Assembly: GCF_047495875.1 (NCBI RefSeq)
Contig: NC_092497.1
Span: 33,239,375 to 33,303,374, forward strand
Source: Pithys albifrons albifrons
Taxonomy: Eukaryota > Chordata > Aves > Passeriformes > Thamnophilidae
DNA length: 64,000 nt
Direction: 5' to 3'
A program made the translations under genes and the position numbers. The notes beneath the pieces were generated by a model. The model made no database searches. It saw only the letters and a program-made list of their open reading frames with translations, and was not told where the DNA came from. Position 1 is the first letter of the stretch. The number at the start of each line of letters is the position of its first letter. Below are positions 44,552 through 55,088 of this stretch, in pieces.

Positions 44552-45621
44552 CTGTCAGTCTCAAGGTCTTTGTACATTACTTTAGGTTTTTCGTCATTTA
44601 GGTTATTATTTTCATTGAAATGACGAAGGACGGGGGTCAGATTTCCTTCTTGGCGGTTCAGGAGATTGAGGACGTACAAGGCTTTAGCCAATTTTTCCTG
44701 GGGCGTTAGTGATGCGGTGCTCTTTTCTTGTTTTTTCAACATGTTTTTTAAAGTTTGGTGAGCACGTTCCACTATCGCTTGCCCCGTAGGATTGTGAGGT
44801 ATCCCCGTGGTATGTCTGATGCCCCACTGTTGGAAAAATGCCTGCAGGCTGGCCGAGACATAGGCAGGGCCATTGTCGGTCTTAATTTGCGCTGGCACTC
44901 CCATGAATGCAAAGGCGGCAGTTAAGTGCCTCTGAACATCCTTACTTTTTTCCCCCGTGTGGGCAGACGCCATCATTAATTTGGAGAAAGTGTCAATTGA
45001 AACATGTACATATTTTAGATGGCCGAATTGTGGAATGTGTGTGACGTCTGTCTGCCACAACTGTAATGGCTTCAGCCCCCTAGGATTGACTCCCGAGGGC
45101 TGAAGGGGGGAAACCTTCTGGCACTCTGGACAACTTTTTACAATTTCTTTAGCTTGATGTTGAGTTAGGCCGAATTGTTTCTGCAACACCTTTGCGCTTT
45201 GATGGAAGAATTCATGGGAAGCGCGCGCCTGCTGCACCAGGTTAGGGACAACGGACACACCTGCCAAAATATCGGCTTGGCGATTTCCCTCCGCTACGGG
45301 ACCAGGGAGAGTGGAATGAGAGCGGGTGTGGATGATGAAGTATGCGTGCTCTCTATTGCCAATTAGTGTCATTAGGGTCCGAAATAGGGTGAAGAGTTGT
45401 TGATTGCGTAATTTTTTGAGGTAGGAGTGTTCCGCTCTCTTAACAACTCCTACTACATAGGCCGAATCACTGACAATGTTCAGAGCCTGATTGGAGAAGA
45501 TGGTAAAGGCTCTGACCATTGCCGACAACTCCACCACCTGAGAAGAGCCTGTGGTGACATGGCAGTCGCTACACCACTCATCGTTGACTTTCCATGTCAC
45601 CACAGCCTTGCCCGTTCTTCA
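44404..45621 (-). pseudogene. pol: ERV-E pol, RNase H (rest) and integrase
   Basis: Same frame as the RT part. It begins after a TGA (45621-45619) that directly follows the DGS of the RNase H active-site block, so the enzyme is cut within RNase H. The RNase H motifs SDSAYV and NRQADILA follow. The integrase HHCC domain (HEFFH to CPEC) comes next, then the core with Asp in WQTDVTH, Asp in TDNGPAY and Glu in AIVERAHQ. The C-terminal part has WEGPFPLITWGKG. It ends at 44404, overlapping env. Apart from the two stops upstream, the frame is open. Confidence 0.85.
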
Positions 45622-45759
45622 CGACCCGTCGGTAAATACCGTGACGACACCGGTAATAGGGGTCAAGGACCGCATAATTTTTAAATTTAGGGGGATAAAT
45701 TTGAGTTTCTGGGTGATTTTCTTACCGGGTAATGTGAATAGCACTTGGCCCTCAAAATC

Positions 45760-47097
45760 CTAGACCGCCAATTGGAAATCTGCAGAGAGAAGGAACATTT
45801 GATCATAAGTTTCCGATGTTAAGGGAAGGTATATTATGTTAGGGTCTTGGCCTTCCATTTCCCAGCACCGCTTTCTCCCCCTGAGAATGACCTTGCTGAT
45901 CATCTCAGGGAGAGTGATGATGGTTTTGGAAAAGCAGTGCTGGAGGAAGACCCATTCCCATATGATCACTTCATCATCCTTCTCGTCGATCTGCCCTATG
46001 ATGGCGAAGGGCTGCCTTGGGCCTTTTAGCACAACCAGGATAGGCGGAACCCCAACCAGCTTCCTCTGGGACTGCATTTTCGAAATTTTGGTTTCTACAA
46101 TTTGGAGGGCAGTTTTGGCTTCTTTTGTAAGGGAACGGGGAGAATCGAGATTGGGGTCCCCTTGCAATAGGTCGAATAGGGGGCTTAACTCATCAGTTGT
46201 TATTCCTAATTGAGGCCGAATCAAATTAATATTTCCTATCAATTTTTGCATATCATTTAGAGTCCGAATATCATGATCAATTTTAATTTTTTGTGGTGTA
46301 ATGGAGGAATGGGACAGTTTCCAGCCTAGGTAATGCCAAGGAGAATCCCATTGGATTTTCTCAGATGCGATTTCAAAATGGAAGGCCTGCAACGCTGTGG
46401 TGACCGAATTAAGGACCCGAATTACATCTTTTTTGGATTCTGCGCAAATTAATATGTCATCCATATAGTGGTAAATGATGACAGATGGATTTTGGAGCCG
46501 AATTGGAGATAAAATTTTGGCAACGTAAATTTGGCACAGCGTGGGCGAGTTCTTCATGCCCTGTGGCAGAACCTTCCACGCAAACCTCTTATGGGGTTCT
46601 CCGGCATTCCTAGTTGGAACAGAAAACGCGAATTTGTCCACATCCTCCGGATGCAAGGGGATCTGGAAAAAGCAGTCCTTAATGTCGATTACTACAATAG
46701 GCCAATTACGAGGAAGCATGGATAGGGCTGGCATACCTGGTTGTACCGGGCCCATGGATTCCATCACTTCGTTGATCTTTCTTAAGTCATGTAATAACCG
46801 CCACTTGCCCGATGCTTTTTTAATGACAAAGACAGGGGAGTTCCAGGGACTGGTTGATGGGGCGATATGGCCTAATTCTAGTTGTTCTTTTACAAGGAGT
46901 TCCAATTGTTGCAGCTTCTCGTCTGTAAGGGGCCACTGGTCTACCCATATCGGTTTTTGTGTCAGCCAATTAAGTTTGGGTTGCAGCTGCTCACCAGTGG
47001 CTGATGTTAAAAATTTGTTTTTAATTTGGCGCCCCACTGCCCCAGTATGTCTCTCCCCCATAGCGTCATGGGCAGTGGCAGTATCAGTGGCCTGCAA
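45760..47097 (-). pseudogene. pol: ERV-E pol, reverse transcriptase
   Basis: RT with WRLLHDLRKIN, IDIKDCFFQIPL, LPQGMKNSPT and the YMDD catalytic box, a pattern of alpha/betaretroviral RT rather than ERVL. No dedicated start is expected: it is reached by a second -1 frameshift from pro at 47016-47010. The frame ends in TAG (45762-45760) in the region between the RT connection and RNase H, and a TGA follows at 45621 in the same frame. Pol should continue through both, so two nonsense changes break it. Confidence 0.9.
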
Positions 47098-47714
47098 GAG
47101 GCCACATTTCCGTCAGAGTCGGTGAACGTGATGACATGCCAACTCTGCATAGGCTTTAAGGTCCCCCCCACCCCAGTAACGCTTAGCGCGGTCTCCTCCT
47201 CTGGCCAGATGTTCGGCCAGTCCCTGACGGCGATGATGGTTATATCCGCCCCTGTGTCGAGTAGCCCCTCGATGTTTGTCCGTCCCAGGGGTGAGGCTAC
47301 TACCACCGACAACAGGGGTTGTTCCGCCGTCAGGGTGGTGGTCCAGTTGACTGCCTTCTCCGCGGGCTGATGACGCTGCAGTTGGGAGGTAGGGAGAAGG
47401 ACAGCCACCGGATCCATGGAGGAGACTTCTACTGGGGGGAGAAGAACTTTGAAACAAACAGTTATGTCGTATCCTTTAGAATTGTCAAGTCCGGTGAAGG
47501 TCATAAGTTTGGTTTGGGCAATAATGCCCCTTTGTGTTGCTTGCGCGGCTGGTTGGAGGAGGTACTCCTCCCCTTCTTCCAACGGCTGCTTAGATGTTAC
47601 TTTCATCTCGCACTCCTCCCCCTTTAGGATGGTACAGGGATCACAGGGGTGCAAGATGATGCAGCGAGCCCGCTCTAGTGCAGGCTCGGCTCCGACTGAG
47701 CCCGTTGGAGGCAC
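47007..47714 (-). CDS. pro: ERV-E protease (pro) frame
   Basis: Lies in the -1 frame relative to gag and is entered at slippery site 47771-47765. The frame is open from there (the GTG at 47714 is unlikely to be used). The N-terminal 130 residues are cysteine-containing and not recognised; I do not see dUTPase motifs. The aspartic protease follows, with LLDTGADITI and the C-terminal GRDILGQWG block. It ends at TAA 47009-47007, immediately after the second slippery site. The enzyme would process Gag and Pol. No internal stop. Confidence 0.88.
   Translation of the reverse strand: MPPTGSVGAEPALERARCIILHPCDPCTILKGEECEMKVTSKQPLEEGEEYLLQPAAQATQRGIIAQTKLMTFTGLDNSKGYDITVCFKVLLPPVEVSSMDPVAVLLPTSQLQRHQPAEKAVNWTTTLTAEQPLLSVVVASPLGRTNIEGLLDTGADITIIAVRDWPNIWPEEETALSVTGVGGTLKPMQSWHVITFTDSDGNVASCRPLILPLPMTLWGRDILGQWGAKLKTNF
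47010..47016 (-). promoter_or_regulatory. ERV-E pro-pol -1 frameshift slippery site
   Basis: A AAT TTT in the pro frame, followed directly by the pro stop TAA. The heptamer fits X XXY YYZ, and the pol frame is exactly -1. The same heptamer is used in Mason-Pfizer-type viruses. Confidence 0.85.
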
Positions 47715-49120
47715 GCAGGAGAGGCATTTAGTGTCGTCGCGCCCCTCCTGGCGCTCGGTGGGGAGTTTCCCTGGCTACCACCCTCTTTGCGCTGCGTTGG
47801 GGGGTCGCTAAAGGTGACCTGCTTCCTATACTGGGACTTTGGTGACTTAGGAGGAAGCGGGTCACCGTTGATGTCAGTTACGGACCTACACAAGGAGGTC
47901 CAGTGCTTCCCCTTACCGCAGCGCTGACAGTTGTATTTTGGTAAAGTTTTTGGTGAGGGTGGTGGCTGGTTGGCGGGGCAGTTTCTTTCATAATGCCCCA
48001 CCTGGCCGCAGTTGTAACAGCGGCCTGTGGCCGCGCAAGCAACAAGTTCCAGGTCTCTTTTTGAGTAGTCCACGTTGCGGCAGGCCTCGACCATCTCCAG
48101 CAACGTGGGCTCTTTTAGAGGCCGGAGGATCTTCCGGCACTCCTCATTCGCCTTCTCTACGACTAGGGATTTAAACAGGACATCCCGGGCATTAGGGTCG
48201 CTGATTTGTTTGGAGATAGCTTCCCTAAGCCGGGATGCGAAGTCGTAGAAAGGCTCTCGCGGTTCTTGAAATATTAGTGCATAAGAAGGCGTGCTGGAAC
48301 TAGTCCGAGCAACCTTCTTAATAGCCTCGAGCGCCAAGTCCGCGGATTTATGTAGGATGGGCAGGGGAACCATGCACTGCTGAGAGTTGGTAACGAACCT
48401 CCCCTCCCCGTACATTTGATCGATGGCCCTGTCCTTTGTCAGCCCCCTGGGAACGGGGACAAAGTCCCCTTCGGTGACGTGTTTCCTTATGAGTGCCTTC
48501 CACTCCGCCTCGAAGGCGGAGTATTGTAGGGAAGGCAACCAGGCGCTCGTGACCTGCCGGATGTCATTTGGCATGAGGTCGAACACCTGGAAAAAGGACT
48601 CCAGGAGGCTGAGCGTGTACGGGGAGTCAAGGTTGTGCTCAGCTATGGCCTTCTTTATGTCTTTTAGTACCGGATAGGAGATAGGCCTCCACTGGGGTGG
48701 CCTACCCCCCTCCACGTGTACTGGGAAGGCCTTGAGCATTTCTAAGTCCCCTGCCTGGGCTGCCTGTTCGTGTACAGCCTTCCATGCTTTCTCCTGCGCC
48801 TCCACGATGTGGTGTACTTCCTCCACGTGGGAGGTGGTGGAGGCCGGGAAAGCGCGGGCCGAGTCGGCGGCCGTAGTGTTAAATACGTTAGGTCTTGGCG
48901 CTGAAGCTAATGTCATGTCCGTACAAGTCAAGTCCAGTGAGTGTCTCTTGGGACTAGTGGGGGAAGAGATGTTAGTTTCCCCCTCACAGTCCAGTTCATC
49001 ACACCTCTCAGCCCTCAGTATTATCGGGGCGAGAGAGTGTGCACACTCCGGAGGTGATGATGTGTACCGGGCGACGCGACGGCACTCCTGCGACGTTTTG
49101 ATGGATAGTTGTTTATGCAC
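47675..49120 (-). pseudogene. gag: ERV-E Gag, capsid and nucleocapsid part
   Basis: A 481-codon frame, also open some way upstream. It contains an N-terminal capsid start (PVHVEGGRPPQWRPI), the major homology region (FQEPREPFYDFASRLREAI) and two zinc knuckles (CYNCGQVGHYERNC; CQRCGKGKHWTSLC), then a basic Pro/Ser tail. It ends at 47675 after the slippery site. The matrix part lies in a different frame (49021-49911), so an odd-length indel in the GC-rich linker around 49120-49400 has broken gag. This linker is open in several frames, so the exact position cannot be read off. Confidence 0.88.
47765..47771 (-). promoter_or_regulatory. ERV-E gag-pro -1 frameshift slippery site
   Basis: G GGA AAC in the gag frame, with the pro frame exactly -1. 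It is followed after 10 bases by a GC-rich hairpin (GCGCC, six-base loop, GGCGC). This heptamer is the classic betaretroviral gag-pro site. Confidence 0.88.
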
Positions 49121-49911
49121 GACGGATCGGCATAAGGCCTGCGGCCTGGCCAGGGCCTCAGGCCTACACGGCCTCTCCGGTGCAGCGCCGCAGGGTGGAC
49201 TGGGCAGGGCACGGTGGCAGGGAGGCCTCGGTGGTGATGGTGGGTAGGCCTCCCTCGAGTGGGCCTCGGCCTAGTTGCATGGGCGTGGCTATGTTGGTCC
49301 AGGTGGGCGGGGCTATAGGCCTGGGTGGAGGTGTGGCCACAAGGTGGAGGTGTGGCCATGACGCCATGAGGGGCGTAGCCAGTGGGCGGTGCCTCAGGGG
49401 GCGTGTACTCAGGCGGTCCCTCCCATCGCTCCCCGTCAACGGCTCCTCCCACGGCTCCTCCCCCTTTGTCCCAGGCCACGAGGTGTTTCGCGCCGCCGCC
49501 ATTTTCACCGCGATCCATGCAGTGTCCCCCCTCCGCCATTTTGCCCTTGATCTTGTCCTTGGGGCTGGGGCTGGAGGACGAAGGCTTCGAGGCGCCATTT
49601 TGTGCCCTCGCCGAGTTAACGGTCGGGTGCCCAGTCTTTTGGCGGTCCTGGAGCAGCATGTATACCAGCCGCCAGGCGATAAGCGCCTTTGCCGCCGTTT
49701 TGTCGCCCTTTTTCTCTGCCTTCCAGAGTGTGGCTCCCAGGTTGTCCCAGTGCTCGATGTTAAGTTCCTCTGGGACTTGGAGTTGGTGGGAATTAATCCA
49801 AGTAGCCAGGGCTTTTAGGGAGGCTTTGTCGTACTTGTGGCCCTGGTACTCGATAACCGCTCTGATTTTCTTGTAAACTGGGCGCTCGGATTTCCCTAGA
49901 GCGGCTCCCAT
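49021..49911 (-). pseudogene. gag: ERV-E Gag, matrix part
   Basis: Begins MGAALGKSE, a myristoylation-type start, followed by a helical matrix-like domain (about 1-95) and then a long Pro/Gly/His-rich low-complexity linker. The frame is not that of the capsid. Beyond about residue 225 it is probably out of phase, ending in noncoding-looking Arg/His-rich sequence at 49021. Confidence 0.8.
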
Positions 49912-50160
49912 GATGTTAATAAAGATGGAGTTCCGAGTCTTTCAGTCTCTCTTGGGGGGTTTGGAGATGGGGTAGGAAGGGTAGGGGCTTCCCCGGCAGC
50001 TCACCTCTCTCGATGGTCGCCTGCTCCAACGATGAGGTGGGGCCGATGCCCAGTCTCTGCCAGGGGAGGCTGCCGGACTGCAGGGTCTCAGTCACTCCTG
50101 CGGCTATCACCAATCCGAGACTGCAGTGAGCCTATCTTGAACGACAGACTCAACAAACAG

Positions 50161-50178
50161 TCCCGGGTTTCGGCACCA
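50161..50178 (-). other. ERV-E primer-binding site, tRNA-Phe type
   Basis: On the minus strand TGGTGCCGAAACCCGGGA, complementary to the 3' end of tRNA-Phe(GAA). Two bases separate it from the LTR. Class II elements more often use Lys or Trp. Confidence 0.9.
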
Positions 50179-50180
50179 TC

Positions 50181-50815
50181 TGTCGCAAGCCTTGATCTCT
50201 ATGGGGAAGGGACCAGACCAGCGACGGGGTTCGCAGACTGCCTGCTGAGCTGTCGTTCGCGGCTATCCCTTGACCCAAGGTATGGTTTGCCTCGCGCAAG
50301 CAGAGAACAAACACCAAGGAGCCAAGGGTGGTCTGACCTGATCCGAAGATCTAGGCTGATCCAACTTTATTGGGGGGAAACAGGGGTTTATATAACTTGG
50401 GGTAGGGAAGGTTCTGGAAAAGGGGTGGAGCTGAGGCAGAACATGCAAATCCACCTCAGCCCATAGGGTATGCAAACTAGGAGGGAGTGAACTTGGGCGT
50501 GGACTGGTGACAGGCAGGGCCAGGGCCGCCCCCTAGAGGGAGCTGGCCAATGGTAGCTGTTCTCTTGTTGCTAGGCACCTGCCTGCCTGGGGGAAGGTTC
50601 TGGAACTGGGAGAGCAGTAGACATCTTTATTTAATAAAAACTGGGGAAACTGGGGATAAAACTGGGGATAAAACTGGGGATTTAGAAAGTCCGTATTGTA
50701 GTGTCATTGTCCGGGTTCTTCGGGGCCTTCCTGGACCTTCCACACGTCGAACTCCGTTCGGCGATCCCGCGTCCTCCTCCATTCTTCCATGTCCATATAT
50801 TCCCCATCTCCAACA
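50181..50815 (-). repeat. ERV-E 5' LTR
   Basis: 635 bp, indistinguishable from the 3' LTR. TATATAA at 50388-50395 and AATAAA at 50371-50366, then a short R/U5. Several tandem (GGGGATAAAACT) units lie in U3 (near 50648-50680). Confidence 0.97.
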
Positions 50816-53332
50816 CCAGGCCTCTCCATACGTATCCCAGTATCCACCATACCACAGGGGCTTCACTCTCCTTGCCTGCTTAATGGCAGCACATGTGTCA
50901 CAGTCATGGATAACCTGAGAGATCAAGTCCACGGCTAAATCCACCCCTCGGTCTCGTGCCCATTTATAAGTGGCACCTCTGCCCTGCTGGCCTGAGGCAT
51001 CATGGGCCCATCGAGCCAAGAACAGCTCTCCCTTGTGCTGCCAGTCCAGATCTATCTGTGATACTTTCACTTGTGCAGCTTGGTCTGCCTGTTGGTTGTT
51101 GTGATGTTCCTCATTGGCTCGATTTTTAGGCATGTGTGTGTCTACGTGGCAGACTCTCACAATCAGCTTTTCTACTCGGGTGGCGATGTCTTGCCATATA
51201 TCGGCAGCCCAGATGGATTTCCCTCTGCGTTTCCAGTTGGCTTTCTTCCATGAGTCTAACCATCCCCAGAGAGCATAGGCCACCATCCATGAGTCAGTGT
51301 AGAGGTAAAGCTTTGGCCATTTCTCTCGTTCAGCAATGTCCAGGGCCAACTGCACGGCTTTAAGCTCTGCAAACTGACTCGACCCAACTTCTCCTTCAGT
51401 AGCTTCTGCAACTTGTCAGGTGGGACTCCATACAGCTGCTTTCCATTTGCGATTAGTCCCTACAATGCGACAGGAGCCATTGGTGAAGAGGGCGTAGCGT
51501 ATTTTCTCTTTTGGCAATTGATTGTATGGTGGAGCTTCTTCCGCACGTGTCACCTGCTCTTCCTCTTCATCTGCTAGACCAAAATTTTCACCTTCAGGAC
51601 AGTTCGTGATGATTTCCAGGATCCCAGGGCGATTTGGTTTTCCCATACGGGTGCACTGCATAATCAGGGCAATCCACTTGCTCCAGGTAGCATCAGTGGC
51701 ATGATGTGTAGAGGCAGCTTGTCCTGACAACATCCACTTCAGCACTGGTAGTCGAGGTGCCAGAAAGAGCTTTGCTTCCATGCCAATCACCTCTGAGGCG
51801 GCTTGAACTCCTTCATAGGCAGCCAGGATCTCTTTCTCTGTTGGGGTATAGTTGCCTTCAGATCCTCTGTAGCCTCGGCTCCAGAATCCAAGTGGTCGGC
51901 CTCACCAGGCATCTTTTGCCAAAGACTCCAAGACAGGCCATTATTCCTGGCAGCAGAGTAGAGCATGTTCTGTATGTCTGGTCCTGTCCTGACTGGTCCA
52001 AAGGCTACAGCCTGAGCAATCTCATGCTTGATCTGGTCAAAGGCTTGTTGCTGTTCAGGGCCCCAGTGGAAATCATTCTTCTTACGGGTTACCAAGTAGA
52101 GAGGGCTTACAATCTGACTATGCTGGGATATGCATCCTCCAGAACCCTACACCCAGAAAGGCTTGTGTTTCCTTTTTGCTGGCAGCTGGAGACATTGCTG
52201 TGATCTTATTGATGACTTCTGTTGGAATCAGATGGCTTCCATCCTTCCACTTCACTCCCAGGAACTGGATCTCTTGGGATGGTCCCTTAACCTTACTCCA
52301 TTTGATGGCAAAGCCAGCTCCCAAAAGGATCTGGATGATTTTCTTTCCTTTCTGAAAAACCTCTTCTGCTGTGTCCCCACACACAATGATGTCATCAATG
52401 TATTACAGGTGTTCTGGAGCCTCACGTTTTTCCACTGCAGTCTGGATCAGTCCATGACAGATAGTGGGACTGTGTTTCCACCCCTGGGGAAGTCGGTTCC
52501 AGGTGTACTGCACGCCCCTCCATGTAAAAGCAAACTGTGGCCTGCACTCTGGTGCCAGAGGAATGGAGAAGAACGCATTAGCAATGTCAATAGTGGCGTA
52601 CAACTTTGCTGCCTTGGACTCCAGTTCATACTGGAGCTCCAGCATGTCTGGTACAGCGGCACTGAGTGGTGGTGTAACTTCATTCAAGCCACGATAGTCC
52701 ACAGTCAATCTCCATTCTCCATGAGACTTACGTACAGGCCAGATGGGGCTGTTGAAGGATGAGTGGGTTTTGCTGACCACCCCTTGGCTCTCCAGTTCAC
52801 GGATCATCTTATGGATGGGAATCACAGCATTGCGGTTCATTCTGTATTGCCTACGGTGCACTGTTGTGGCGATTGGCACCTGCTGTTCCTCAACTTTCAA
52901 CAGTCCAACAGCAGAAGGACTTTCTGAGAGATCTGACAATTAGTTAAATTGTTCAATCCCTTCTGTCTCTACAGTGGCTATTCCAAAAGCCCATCTATGT
53001 CCCTTTGGGTCTTTAAAATATCTATTCTTGAGATAGTCAATGCCCAGGATACATGGGGTGGCTGGACCAGTCACAATGGGGTGTTTCTGCCAATCTCTCC
53101 CTGTCAAGCTCACTTCAGCTTCTAGCACAGTCAACTCTTGAGATCCCCCTGTCACCCCAGAGATAGAAATAGTTTCTGAGCCCACATGTCCTGATGGCAT
53201 TAATGTGCATTGAGTGCTGGTATCAACCAAAGCCTTATACCTTTGTGGGTCTGATGTGCCAGGCCATCGAATCCACACAGTCTAATAGACACGGTTGTCC
53301 CGTGCCTCTACCTGGCTAAAGGCAGGGCCCCC
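50816..53332 (-). pseudogene. pol: ERV-B pro-pol (protease, RT, RNase H, integrase start)
   Basis: Homologous to ERV-A pol in order. The protease (about 53280-52940) reads DTST where ERV-A has DTGA, so its active site is lost. RT follows (52939-52100), with YIDD kept but a TAA two codons before it (52403 region). The connection and RNase H (52095-51290, TNGS in place of TDGS) come next. The integrase zinc domain (HDASGQQ ... CDTC) then runs to the EAW codons at 50822, where ERV-E begins. Several frameshifts and stops, one a TGG-to-TAG change before the protease near 53282. Not functional. Confidence 0.9.
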
Positions 53333-53335
53333 CTA
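53258..53335 (-). promoter_or_regulatory. ERV-B copy of the predicted readthrough pseudoknot
   Basis: UAG at 53335-53333, stem CCTTTA (53322-53317)/TAGAGG (53310-53305), loop GCCAGG (53316-53311) and downstream partner CCTGGC (53263-53258). The one change from ERV-A in the stem (C to T) still pairs as U-G. It is preserved although the surrounding genes have diverged. Confidence 0.6.
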
Positions 53336-55088
53336 ACAATGGTCTTGGTCATAGCAGTCGGAACCTTTTCTCGATGAATACACCTGGGAGGTGCCCTCCA
53401 TTGCGTCAGACTCTTGGCCATGGGAAACGGACTGCACTTACTCTCACTGACCTTCTTCCACTCTTCTTCAGTTCTTGTACTCAGGCTGCAGGGACACGGG
53501 TGGGTTTCCCATCCCACCGTCCCATGTCTTCTCCATGTTTGGCCAGGAAGGACCACATCTCAGTTTGTGAGGTCTGTCCACTTCCTCTGGTTGGGAGGGG
53601 TCTGGCTCTGACTTCAGAGGTTCTCATTCCCACTGGCGCCACTTCGAGACTTTCCCTAATTTCCTCTCTAATTGCTTTTACCTCTGCAGGCAGCGTCTTG
53701 AGACTCTCAACCAATGTCTCTACAGCAGAAATACGGGCCTGCATTGGGCTGTGGGTCATTCCTTCATATATCCGCAGCTTATTTGCTACAGTGCCCACTG
53801 TTTCTTCATTCTCTTCCCTATAAATGTATGCCAGGAAATCAGTGTATTTAGCTGGCCCCGTGTGTGAAAAGCTCCACCACATATCTGGTGTGCATCTGAC
53901 CTTGTCAGGGTCATTATTGGTTTGTCCACCCCTTCCAAAAAGCACTTCCATCATTGCCATCTCCCTCAGACGTAGAATTCTTTCTTCCATCGTCTTCCAA
54001 GCCTTCTTAATGTGATGTTCCTGCAGGATTTCTCTATAAACAAACTTCTCTCTTACACTCATTAGGAGTCGTGCCCAGAGTGAAAGGGGCTTTGATTCCC
54101 TCATGAACACCTGTTCAATAGCCACATCTTGGGCCAGAGCCCCCAAAAACCTGGCTTCAGCACCATCTAGTTGTAAGGTTTCACCCATAAGGTCCCAAAG
54201 TCGGATCAACCAAGTCATGATGGGATAGCTTGGGTGACGACCAATGTCTTTCTGCAAACCACGGAGATTATCAAATGACAATGACTCAGTGATGATCTCT
54301 GGCTCTGGGTCTGCTTGCTGTGAAGGTGCAGCACCCCCCTCATCATCCACTGGATGGGCTGATTTGGTCTTATATTTCCTTTTCTGGATAGGGGCAACTT
54401 CCATAGGCTTGGACTGTCCTTCTGGTTTAGCCTCCTCCTGCGTCACTGTGACGTCAGAAGTTTTACCCTCTTCCCCCTTTTTAGCCCTGTCCTGCGTCAC
54501 TGTGACATCAGGGGTTTTATTCTCTTCCTTTTTCCCCATCATTGCGATGTCAGGGGTTTTACCCTTTTTGCCCCTCACTATGACATTGGGGGTTTGACTC
54601 TCTTCCTCTCCCCCCTGCACTGGGCTTCTGAATGCGTTCCCGAAAAACTCTTGCCGTGGCCCTATCTTCAAACATGAGGTATATCATTATGATACAACGT
54701 TGAATAGCAACCATAAAGAGCAAACCATCTCTGGCATCTAGGGAGAATTTAAACATCCCAAAAGCCGTTGTAGCTGACCTGAAGGGGGAGTGGACGAAGG
54801 GTTGGGAGAAAACACTCCCCTTTGTTCCTTCCTAAAGGTCAGTACTATTATCACTAAATCCCCAGAGGTAGCAGCTTAGGTTACAGCAGGAAAACAGCCT
54901 TGAGAACACCAACCAAATGACACCCAGACATTGACTTCATAGCACCATAAATCCAAAGCAAGAACTCAATAATAATTGCAGCTATTTAAGTTTTACTCAT
55001 TGATTTGTTGATAAGACCTAAACATGCCACTCCTTTTGGCATGAATTTGTACCAACAAGAAGCCAATATATTATACAGGATGGTCCTG
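53333..55088 (-). pseudogene. gag: ERV-B gag
   Basis: The main open part is 54671-53481: a repetitive charged linker with degenerate TPDVTVTQ-type repeats, the KRKYKTKS basic patch, then the capsid-like domain (EARFLGALAQDVAIEQ block) and a coiled coil. Upstream, 54756-54671 still encodes the last membrane segment, and homology to the ERV-A gag start continues in broken form to the junction with ERV-C at 55088. The end is frameshifted. A UAG-G stretch at 53335-53333 matches the gag-pol junction of ERV-A. No zinc knuckle. Confidence 0.85.

Larger units (their letters stand above)
42631..50815 (-). mobile_element. ERV-E: young class II (betaretrovirus-like) provirus nested in ERV-B
   Basis: 8,185 bp on the minus strand, with 635-bp LTRs that I read as identical and perfect 6-bp duplications. 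The order is 5' LTR, tRNA-Phe primer site, gag (matrix, capsid, two zinc knuckles), pro, pol, env-like frame, polypurine tract, 3' LTR. pro lies in the -1 frame of gag and pol in the -1 frame of pro, each with a canonical slippery heptamer, as in betaretroviruses. GC content is well above the surroundings. Despite the young LTRs, gag carries a frame change and pol two nonsense codons, so it needed help to move, or the lesions are very recent or assembly errors. Confidence 0.95.
41028..55088 (-). mobile_element. ERV-B: old ERVL-like element, split by ERV-E and cut at ERV-C
   Basis: Minus strand. The 3' LTR lies at 41028-41883, the integrase end at about 42000-42630, and the rest of pol, protease and gag at 50816-55088. 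The gap between is the young provirus ERV-E. The right end stops inside the gag leader where the ERV-C LTR begins, so its 5' LTR and primer site are missing. It is homologous to ERV-A throughout the coding part, with many stops and frameshifts, but its LTR is a different sequence. The split and the decay mark it as the oldest of the large elements here. Confidence 0.9.

Noticed and set aside
47400..47714. dUTPase domain ahead of the ERV-E protease
   Set aside because: The position would fit betaretroviruses, but I see none of the usual dUTPase motifs in this segment.
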